From the NCBI GenBank assembly GCA_017453465.1, contig JAFTEV010000019.1, forward strand, positions 1-57,511: DNA of 57,511 bases. Reading direction: 5' to 3'. Below are positions 52,017 to 57,511 of the stretch, one piece after another. This stretch comes from Bacteroidaceae bacterium. GTDB lineage: Bacteria > Bacteroidota > Bacteroidia > Bacteroidales > Bacteroidaceae. A model generated the notes under the pieces. That model was given only the letters and a program-made list of their open reading frames with translations. It had not been told where the DNA came from and ran no database searches. Both the position numbers and the translations under genes were made by a program. Position 1 is the first letter of the stretch; each line of letters begins with the position of its first letter.

Positions 52017-52198
52017 GCTTTTAGTAGCACAGACTTTTTATTTGCTCAATTCTCTGCCGAACTACCACCTCGAAAGAGTTTCACGAGCAAAATCTTATAC
52101 CTATTGGAGTATGCGCTTGATGGCGCAGACTTCTCCATAAGGTATAAGTGGCTGTGGTAGGCCCGGCAGAGATATGGTGGGTCTGCGCTTTCTTTTTG
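52017..52198 (+). ncRNA. ssrS: Rod-shaped noncoding RNA, 6S RNA candidate
   Basis: About 180 bases with own promoter and U-tract. Nested helices: AGCACAGAC/GTCTGCGCT (52026-52034 with 52181-52189, one mismatch), CTCTGCC/GGCAGAG (52052/52165), CTACCAC/GTGGTAG (52062/52154), a large bubble, CTTATACCT/AGGTATAAG (52094/52140), TGGAG/CTCCA, and a terminal TGCGC-TTGATG-GCGCA hairpin. Size, rod shape and central bubble fit 6S RNA, which binds the housekeeping RNA polymerase; the family call is inferred from shape only. Alternatively GCGCAGAC (52123-52130) can pair with GTCTGCGC next to the U-tract, as in an attenuator for the next gene. Confidence 0.55.
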
Positions 52199-52296
52199 TT
52201 GCTTAAGAGTTACAGCGTTTCTGGCTCATCATCACTGAATGGAAACACTAATTCATCAAACAAACCATAGTATTAACCCTTAAACAACAAAAACTT

Positions 52297-53586
52297 ATGA
52301 GAAAAATTTTCTTCCTCCTGCTGTCCGCCCTGACAACCTTGACGGCCAGCGCACAAGTCATTAACGGCGACCTGAATCACAATACCGTGCTCGATGTAGG
52401 CGATGTGACCATGGTGATTGATGGCTATCTCACTGGCCAGACCGAAGTGGTTGGCCCCGAAGTGAACCACTACTACGTCGATTACAACATGTTGGCTGGC
52501 ACTTGGTACCGTTCCAAAACAGACAGCTTCACGCTCAACGCCGACGGTACGACCGACTACGGCAAGGGCTACACCTATAAGTTCCTGCCTTCGCAGGGCT
52601 GCATCCTGTTCTTTAATTCAGCTGGTCGTGCCGTCAGCAGCCTTCTGGTTGTGTTCTATCCCAACGACCTGAGCTACATCGTGGTCAGAGCAGCCAACTC
52701 AAACGACGTGCAGACCTACTACAACCAGCCCATCCAGCCCGTGGAAAGCATCACGCTCTCGCAGACCTCACTCGCCTTGCAGCTTGACAGCGACCCTGTG
52801 CGCCTAACAGCCACAATTGTTCCAGCTGATGCTGACAACACCTCGTATGAATGGACAAGCAGCGACGAAGATGTTGTGACCATATCTTCTCGTGGCACCG
52901 TGGAAGCCGTTGGCGAAGGCACAGCCACCATCACCTGTACCGCCCTTGACGGTTTCGGAGCTTCTGCCACTTGTGAGGTGACCGTGGGTAAAACAACACC
53001 TCCTGCCCCAGTCCCAGTTCACGAATACGTTGACCTCGGCCTCTCCGTAAAATGGGCAACCATGAACATCGGTGCAAACGCTCCCGAAGAATACGGCGAT
53101 TACTTTGCCTGGGGCGAGACTGCACCAAAGACAGACTACAGCTTAAGCAACTACAAGTGGCACAATGGCAAAGTTTACACCAAGTATTGTACTAGTTCAG
53201 ATTATGGCACCATTGACAACAAGACCGTGTTAGACCTCTCCGACGATGCAGCCAATGTCAACTGGGGCGGCACATGGCGTATGCCTACCAGGGCCGAGCA
53301 AGATGAACTCCACGATAATTGCATCTGGACCTGGACCACTCAGAATGGGGTAAATGGTTACAAAGTGACCTCAAAAACTAACGGAAAATCCATTTTCCTT
53401 CCCGCCGCAGGTCATTTCTTTAATGACAAAAACCCCGACGCAGGCAACGCCGGCGACTATCGGTCGAGTTCCATCGACCTAAAATACGGCAGCTTTGCCT
53501 ACCTCCTGCACTTCGAATCGGACTTCTCGATTCGGAGCAGTAACGTACGCGCTACGGGTTACTCTGTCCGTGCCGTCTGCCCTTAA
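52297..53586 (+). CDS. Secreted dockerin-like/Ig-like protein with paralogous C-terminal domain
   Basis: 429 aa. Signal peptide to about residue 20 (TLTASAQ). Then a single dockerin-type repeat (NGDLNHNTVLDVGDVTMVIDGYL in part), a lipocalin-like stretch (about 65-145), a Big_2 Ig-like domain (about 147-232, VTISSRGTVEAVGEGTATITC in part), and a C-terminal domain starting EYVDLGLSVKWATMNIG with DYFAWGETAPK and WRMPTRAEQDEL, a common Bacteroidetes/Fibrobacter paralogous surface domain. There is no catalytic site. Probably a surface protein. Confidence 0.78.
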   Translation: MRKIFFLLLSALTTLTASAQVINGDLNHNTVLDVGDVTMVIDGYLTGQTEVVGPEVNHYYVDYNMLAGTWYRSKTDSFTLNADGTTDYGKGYTYKFLPSQGCILFFNSAGRAVSSLLVVFYPNDLSYIVVRAANSNDVQTYYNQPIQPVESITLSQTSLALQLDSDPVRLTATIVPADADNTSYEWTSSDEDVVTISSRGTVEAVGEGTATITCTALDGFGASATCEVTVGKTTPPAPVPVHEYVDLGLSVKWATMNIGANAPEEYGDYFAWGETAPKTDYSLSNYKWHNGKVYTKYCTSSDYGTIDNKTVLDLSDDAANVNWGGTWRMPTRAEQDELHDNCIWTWTTQNGVNGYKVTSKTNGKSIFLPAAGHFFNDKNPDAGNAGDYRSSSIDLKYGSFAYLLHFESDFSIRSSNVRATGYSVRAVCP

Positions 53587-53600
53587 TAATTAAATTTTTC

Positions 53601-53672
53601 CCCCCAACAATACCAAGCGTCTGCACATATTCACTCTGTGCAGACGCTTGGTTGTTGTGAGGATGTTTTTAT
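53601..53672 (+). terminator. Terminator, left copy of a repeated 70-bp block
   Basis: A perfect 15-bp stem CCAAGCGTCTGCACA/TGTGCAGACGCTTGG (53613-53627 with 53637-53651), followed by TGTTTTTATTATT. The whole block from CCCCCAACAA recurs at 54929-55000. Confidence 0.88.
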
Positions 53673-53721
53673 TATTTGCATTTCTTTTTTACCCATTCGT
53701 GTCCTCTACTCCTGCACTCCC

Positions 53722-53757
53722 TCCACGGCCCGTGCCCTCCGTTTTGGCGTGAAAAGG
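53722..53757 (+). pseudogene. Remnant of a secreted-protein 3' end
   Basis: The bases encode STARALRFGVK, nearly the same as the C-terminus SRALRLGVK of the gene at 49772-51583, including nucleotide identity over CGTGCCCTCCG. No frame upstream is kept, so it is a fossil of a paralogue or of a recombination event. Confidence 0.5.
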
Positions 53758-53930
53758 TCACCCCGTTTCAGTGTTTATGTGTTGTCAAACAGGTATTGCT
53801 TGTCACATCATTGATTTGAAAAAAGAGTGGGGAAAATAATGGTGATGTGACATTCTGAGGAAAAAAGAGGATTTCTTTGGCTGCATTATTCTTTTTCTTA
53901 AAAAAGTTTGGTTATTTCAGAGAAAAGCAA

Positions 53931-53938
53931 TACCTTTG
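53931..53938 (+). promoter_or_regulatory. Abi promoter -7 box
   Basis: TACCTTTG; the predicted start near 53945 coincides with the base of the leader hairpin. Confidence 0.65.
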
Positions 53939-53943
53939 CACCA

Positions 53944-54000
53944 ACAGTTCCCGCCACGCCTCCTAACAATGCGTACCACGGCGGGACTTCGTCTTTTATA
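53944..54000 (+). ncRNA. abiF-like RNA motif (Abi leader hairpin)
   Basis: AGTTCCCGCC (53946-53955) pairs with GGCGGGACT (53980-53988) with one bulged T, and ACGC/GCGT (53956-53959 with 53971-53974) extends it around loop CTCCTAACAAT. It starts at the predicted transcription start and ends 17 bases before the Abi ATG. A conserved RNA named abiF is known next to Abi_2 genes; place and C-rich stem agree, but I could not align it. Confidence 0.6.
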
Positions 54001-54005
54001 AGGGA

Positions 54006-54899
54006 ATGAGATATAGCAAGCAACCGACAGACATCACCACTCAACTTACCATGCTGAAGCAACGTGGTCTTATTGTCAATGATGAAGACGCAGCCTTGAA
54101 GCAACTCGCTTCAATCAGTTATTTCCGCTTGGCCAGCTATTGGAAAATCTTCGAGACAGATGAAGTGACACATCAATTTGCCAGCGATACCTGCCTCGAA
54201 GACATTCTTTCGATATATACATTCGACAGGGATTTGCGTTCCATCATCTTCACCGCCATACAGGACATTGAAGTGGCTCTGCGAACACGTGTCATCCATT
54301 ACTTCTCCATGGCGCATGGCGCATTTTGGTTTATGGATGCATCGAAGTTCAACAATCGCGGCATCTTCCAAACATGTCTCGACAGCATACAGCTGGAACT
54401 AAGCCGCTCGAAGGAGGATTTTCTACAGGAACATTTTGCCAAGTATAGTTCGCCATCCATGCCCCCTGTATGGAAGACGCTGGAAGTCGTTTCCTTCGGC
54501 AACCTCTCAAAGCTATATGCCAATATGAAAGATGTGGAGGTGAAGAAGCTGGTGGCAAAGAGTGTAGGTCTGCCTCAGTACACCTATCTGGAAAGTTGGA
54601 TGCGCAGTCTCACCGTCCTCCGCAATTGCTGTGCCCATCATGCTCGTGCATGGAACCGCCGTTATCCAGCTATGCCGCAGTTGCCAAAACGCTTGCCTCT
54701 TACATGGGTTGATACGCAACACATACGACCGATGAAGTTATATGCCCAGTTATGTACTCTGCTTTATCTTGAACAGAGCATCACGCCTAATAGCCACATC
54801 AAAGAAAGATTGTTGAACCTTCTCAAAGCTTATCCTCACACCATCACCAGGCAAATGGGCTTCCCACGTGCTTGGGAGAATGAACCATTGTGGCAATAG
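54006..54899 (+). CDS. Abi_2 (AbiD/AbiF) family abortive-infection protein
   Basis: 297 aa, typical length. The N-terminal signature MRYSKQPTDITTQLTMLKQRGL (in part), IVNDEDAALKQLASISYFRL and YWKIFE is that of Abi_2. The family has a HEPN fold; an RX4H motif is visible at R206-H211 (RNCCAHH), preceded by the conserved SWMRSLTVLRN. Abi_2 proteins abort phage infection, probably as RNases held in check by a partner RNA. A structured leader and promoter lie upstream, and a MntA/HepT pair follows on the other strand. Copies of one 70-bp terminator block sit on both sides. Confidence 0.93.
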   Translation: MRYSKQPTDITTQLTMLKQRGLIVNDEDAALKQLASISYFRLASYWKIFETDEVTHQFASDTCLEDILSIYTFDRDLRSIIFTAIQDIEVALRTRVIHYFSMAHGAFWFMDASKFNNRGIFQTCLDSIQLELSRSKEDFLQEHFAKYSSPSMPPVWKTLEVVSFGNLSKLYANMKDVEVKKLVAKSVGLPQYTYLESWMRSLTVLRNCCAHHARAWNRRYPAMPQLPKRLPLTWVDTQHIRPMKLYAQLCTLLYLEQSITPNSHIKERLLNLLKAYPHTITRQMGFPRAWENEPLWQ

Positions 54900-54928
54900 T
54901 TTTTTTTCTCCTTTTTTCCCTCGTTTAT

Positions 54929-55000
54929 TCCCCCAACAAAACAAGCGTCTGCACAGATTCAGTCCGTGCAACGCTTGTTAGTTGTGAGGGTGTTATTATA
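54929..55000 (+). terminator. Terminator, right copy of the repeated 70-bp block
   Basis: About 85 percent identical to 53601-53672. Stem ACAAGCGTCTGCAC/GTGCAACGCTTGT with one gap, followed by GTGTTATTATAA. It ends the Abi transcript and may also act on the leftward HepT gene. Confidence 0.8.
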
Positions 55001-55376
55001 AGAAGTCCTTTTGTTGTTCCCACAGACTCCAGTCTGTTTCGTCAAGCAACTTTTGTATATTGCTTTTTAAGGGGGTGAGGTCATGCTGTATTACTTGCCA
55101 AACGATGTGTGAATCTACCTGGTAGTAGCCGTGGACAAGGTGGTGGCGCATGTCTGCGATGTCTTGCCATGGAACTTCTGGATGCTGCGTGACAAAAGCT
55201 CTGCTTAGCTTGTATGTAGCTTCGCCGATAATCATTGTGTAATACACGATGGCTCCAAATAGAATCTTGTCCGTAGCAAACGCCTCATACGTAATGTGCT
55301 GCGTGTGTTCTTGAATCAGGTCTATGGATTCCATGATGTGGCGCAGACGTTCTTTGTCTCTAAGTGGTTCTCTCAT
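54996..55376 (-). CDS. hepT: HepT-like HEPN toxin (DUF86)
   Basis: 126 aa all-helical HEPN-family protein. The RNase motif RX4HXY is complete: R77-H78-H79-L80-V81-H82-G83-Y84 (MRHHLVHGYY). In characterised pairs HepT cuts RNA, and MntA silences it by adding AMP groups to the motif tyrosine, here Y84. It overlaps the upstream nucleotidyltransferase gene by 17 bases, in the usual order antitoxin then toxin. Confidence 0.92.
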   Translation of the reverse strand: MREPLRDKERLRHIMESIDLIQEHTQHITYEAFATDKILFGAIVYYTMIIGEATYKLSRAFVTQHPEVPWQDIADMRHHLVHGYYQVDSHIVWQVIQHDLTPLKSNIQKLLDETDWSLWEQQKDFL

Positions 55377-55656
55377 AAATCAGAATTTTATCACGGTTGG
55401 CTGTTTCTGCGGCGTATGATTTTAGGGAGCCTTCTGTTACCAAATCGACCGTGCGGCCTAATAATCTTTCGATGTCTCCCCACATTCCAAAGAACTTGAG
55501 GCCAATGACTTTGCTGTGGTCAAGAGCTACCAGTATGTCAACATCGCTGTCAAGCCGTTCTTCGCCTCTGGCATAAGATCCGAAGAGCCATGCTTTTGTC
55601 ACAGGCTGTGTCTTGAAATAATTGGCCAAAGTTTGCTTTATTGTTTGTGTGTTCAT
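55360..55656 (-). CDS. mntA: MntA-like minimal nucleotidyltransferase antitoxin
   Basis: 98 aa protein with the minimal nucleotidyltransferase core GSYARGEERLDSDVDILV (G26-S27 then D38 and D40; third acidic residue D71 in the RTVDLVTEG strand). It would AMPylate the HEPN partner. Its ATG follows a minus-strand -7 box TATTTTTGC (55691-55699). Confidence 0.92.
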   Translation of the reverse strand: MNTQTIKQTLANYFKTQPVTKAWLFGSYARGEERLDSDVDILVALDHSKVIGLKFFGMWGDIERLLGRTVDLVTEGSLKSYAAETANRDKILIYERTT

Positions 55657-55690
55657 ATCTGTGCAAGGCTTTGTTTTTTGTTATTTTGCT

Positions 55691-55699
55691 GCAAAAATA
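55691..55699 (-). promoter_or_regulatory. mntA-hepT promoter -7 box
   Basis: Minus-strand TATTTTTGC, about 35 bases before the mntA ATG. Confidence 0.5.
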
Positions 55700-55832
55700 G
55701 AGAAAAGATTTTATTGCTGCAAATTTTAATCTTTGTTATGTTTGGGTTGGAGCAAAAAAACATGTGGGGAATGGTGGGCGTTCTGATGATTTGGTTTAGT
55801 TTGAAAGCTACGGCTTTTCTTTTTCTATTGTG

Positions 55833-57368
55833 TCAGAAGTCCAGCGTCACGCCTACGCCGAAGACGCGGTTGGTGCGGTCGAACTTGTCGGTGCCAGCGA
55901 GGAAGTCGGCGTTGGGGATGAGTCCTTGGGCTGCAAGGGCTTGTGGCGCGGTGACTCCTGCGGGCAGGGTGGAGCCGAGGGAGCGGACGGCTGTGGCGGC
56001 AAGACTTCCGTAGTCGGCCTGGGTGCGCTCGTAGGTGTTGTAGATGGTCTGGAAGTAGGCGGCTTCTACGGCTACGATCTTGTTGATTTGCCACTTCAGT
56101 CCGAAGCCGAAGGTGTTGGAGTTGGTGGCAAAAGAGATGTCGCGCATGTATTCGTCGGTGTTGGGGTAGCGGGTGGTCTGCCAGCCTGCGCTGAGGGTCC
56201 AGTCCTTGGTGAAGTCCCATTCGGCACCAGCCGTGATTTCCCATGTGCCGCCAGAGAGTTTCTTGTGTTCGTCGCCGAACTTGGTGGCCTGTTTGTCGAA
56301 GAAGTAGTGGAAGCCGCCGTTGATGCGCACTTGCTTGATGGGGGAGTACATGGCTCCCACGGTGAGGATGGCGGGCACGTCTTCTTCCACCTTGTGCCCG
56401 TCTTCGTACTTTTCAAGGTTGTGGCCCTCGGTGTTTTCGTTGAAGCTTTCGTTCTTGAGGCGTATCTTGGTCTTGAACTCAAACTTGGCTGCAAAGTTCC
56501 AGTGGTCGTTCAGTTTCCAGTCAATGCCGATGATGGGCGTGAGACCCCAGCCGTCTTGGTTGCAGTTAAGGCCGATGTTGCCTGAGAGGTCGTCGAGCCT
56601 GTAGCCCAGCTGGTCAATCTGTGCGTGGGCAGCGTTGGCTGTGGTGTTGTCGATGTAGCCAGCCTCGGTGATGCGCTTGTAGTAGTCGTGCTGCGCTGCC
56701 ATGAACTCGCGGGCGGTGTAGTAGTTGTTGTCGGTGTACTGGAAGCGGATGTTCTTGACGTAGCCGAAGTAGTTGTTGGTGACGTAGAGTAGGCGCAAGC
56801 CGCCATAGATGCTGAGTTTGTCGAAGAACTTGCGGGCTGCACCGAACTGTACTCCATACTGATAGGAGCGTCCGCGCATGAAGGTGTCGAACTTGTAGCT
56901 GGGTGTGCCTTGGCTGTTCTTGAAGCCGTATTGCCCGGCTATCATGCTGAGGGCAGACACGGCAGACTCGAAGGAGGGCAGTCCGTTGTCGTACTTGCAC
57001 TTGCCGCCGCCGCCAATCAGACCGAAGTCGAAGCTGAAGGACCAGAGTTTGTTGGCTGTGTTGTAGGCAAATTGCAGGCTGGGCAGGATGGGGGCGTTGG
57101 CGTCTCCCTTAAACTTCTTGGTGGTTTCGCCGCCGTTGTCGGCTCCGAAGGCGAAGGGGGCGTAGCTGGTTGTCACGTCGCGGCTCTGCTTCACGTTCAT
57201 CAGTCCGATGGAGAGGTGAAAGCCTGGGCTGAGGAATGCCGAACCAGCGGGGTTGTTGTATAAAGAGGTGATGCCAATGGCTGCATCCTGCGACGGATTG
57301 CGCAGGAATGCGATGCTCTGGTTTGTGTTGGTCAGATAGCCACCAGCCAGGGCTGGCACTGTGCTCAT
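55833..57368 (-). CDS. FadL/OmpP1-type outer membrane protein, 5' end cut by an insertion sequence
   Basis: 511 aa from the first in-frame ATG. The body is an intact FadL-family barrel (IAFLRNPSQDAAIGITSLYNNPAGSAF in part; C-terminal FGVGVTLDF ending in Phe). The family normally has an N-terminal signal peptide of about 20 residues; here the frame opens with NLAMSTVPALAGGYLTN, which is only the last part of a signal peptide ending at ALA-GG, and the upstream part is replaced by insertion-sequence DNA starting at 57374. The protein from the internal ATG lacks the n-region and most of the h-region, so export is doubtful and the gene is likely inactivated. It would carry hydrophobic compounds across the outer membrane. 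Confidence 0.88.
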   Translation of the reverse strand: MSTVPALAGGYLTNTNQSIAFLRNPSQDAAIGITSLYNNPAGSAFLSPGFHLSIGLMNVKQSRDVTTSYAPFAFGADNGGETTKKFKGDANAPILPSLQFAYNTANKLWSFSFDFGLIGGGGKCKYDNGLPSFESAVSALSMIAGQYGFKNSQGTPSYKFDTFMRGRSYQYGVQFGAARKFFDKLSIYGGLRLLYVTNNYFGYVKNIRFQYTDNNYYTAREFMAAQHDYYKRITEAGYIDNTTANAAHAQIDQLGYRLDDLSGNIGLNCNQDGWGLTPIIGIDWKLNDHWNFAAKFEFKTKIRLKNESFNENTEGHNLEKYEDGHKVEEDVPAILTVGAMYSPIKQVRINGGFHYFFDKQATKFGDEHKKLSGGTWEITAGAEWDFTKDWTLSAGWQTTRYPNTDEYMRDISFATNSNTFGFGLKWQINKIVAVEAAYFQTIYNTYERTQADYGSLAATAVRSLGSTLPAGVTAPQALAAQGLIPNADFLAGTDKFDRTNRVFGVGVTLDF

Positions 57369-57373
57369 TGCAA

Positions 57374-57396
57374 GGTTCTACGAGATTTTGTGTTGG
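57374..57396. repeat. Terminal inverted repeat of an insertion sequence
   Basis: GGTTCTACGAGATTTTGTGT and following bases. A GG-start with TCT and a GTGTTGG stretch resembles ISL3-family ends. The other end is outside the window. Confidence 0.5.
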
Positions 57397-57511
57397 TTAG
57401 TACAAATCCAAGTCTCCATAGAAGAACAGTATTGCAGTCCTAAAGCGCTTGGCCGTAGCATAGCCTCTGCCAATGGTTCTGATTTCCTGAATAGCTCCAT
57501 TCATCCGCTCT
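57397..57511 (-). mobile_element. Transposase C-terminus, ISL3-like, partial
   Basis: The last 38 codons of a transposase run off the right edge: ERMNGAIQEIRTIGRGYATA and KRFRTAILFFYGDLDLY, ending one base before the terminal repeat. The E-R-N-G-x-I-Q-x-I ...RGY...F-R-x-x-I-L pattern is the DDE C-terminus of ISL3-type transposases. It reads in the same direction as, and disrupts, the FadL gene. Confidence 0.65.

Larger units (their letters stand above)
51584..52296. other. Noncoding interval with terminator, repeat element and RNA
   Basis: About 700 bases with no credible gene. In order: long inverted repeat (51616-51712), palindromic 21-bp-period element copy 2 (51764-51880), promoter (52003-52010) and 6S-like RNA candidate (about 52017-52198), then the leader of the next gene. 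Confidence 0.6.
53587..54005. other. Noncoding interval before the Abi gene
   Basis: It holds a strong terminator (53601-53672), a decayed gene 3' end (53722-53757), the Abi promoter (53931-53938) and the Abi leader hairpin (53946-53988). Confidence 0.6.

Overview
The window looks like chromosomal DNA of a Prevotella-like member of the order Bacteroidales. Reasons: promoters of the Bacteroidetes type (-7 box TAnnTTTG) precede many genes and no Shine-Dalgarno-like spacing is evident; there is a bacterial serine palmitoyltransferase, a type III glutamine synthetase, a type B T9SS C-terminal domain, PorT- and FadL-type outer membrane proteins, LptE/SecG, and many ATGA-coupled operons. The genus is an inference from gene content.

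Layout. 0-2.8 kb: a small integrative module (tyrosine recombinase plus a four-HTH excisionase-like protein) bracketed by a near-identical 20-bp repeat. 2.9-14.1 kb: one long leftward gene set (gliding-type C-terminal protein, uvrA, mutS2, PD40 protein, nucleoside phosphorylase, DUF486, threonine aldolase, mnmE). 14.4-16.5 kb: LysM/periplasmic-binding protein and a PorT-like barrel. 16.5-17.2 kb: noncoding DNA with an apparently independent structured RNA. 17.2-21.3 kb: KEA-rich secreted protein and proS leftward; OmpA lipoprotein and mtgA rightward. 21.3-26.9 kb: a GC-rich tandem repeat, then dnaA-SGNH hydrolase-DUF4199, and an MCE/amidase pair. 27-31.2 kb: divergent sphingolipid pair (spt and a lipid kinase), agmatine deiminase, trmD. 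31.3-37.1 kb: glmS, CMD protein, glnA type III. 37.2-41.5 kb: PIN/antitoxin pair, DUF3298-like lipoprotein, the FeS-scaffold/GGGtGRT pair, an Ala-rich lipoprotein. 41.6-49.7 kb: secG, TPR protein, lptE, sigma-54 activator, MBL hydrolase, rsmG, DUF4301, and a divergent Rel synthetase. 49.8-53.6 kb: two secreted Ig-like proteins separated by a palindromic repeat and a 6S-like RNA candidate. 53.6-55.7 kb: a small defence/toxin cluster (Abi_2 HEPN protein with a leader resembling the abiF RNA, and a MntA/HepT pair). 55.8-57.5 kb: a FadL-type porin gene whose signal peptide has been cut off by an insertion sequence running off the right edge.

Most of the window is housekeeping (translation accuracy, DNA repair, envelope biogenesis, nitrogen and stringent control). 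The parts most worth attention are the noncoding ones: two structured RNAs with their own promoter and U-tract (16.7 and 52.0 kb), the Abi leader RNA, a modular 21-bp-period palindromic element present twice, and the direct repeats bracketing the integrase. All functional calls come from reading the translations and motifs; no database search was run.
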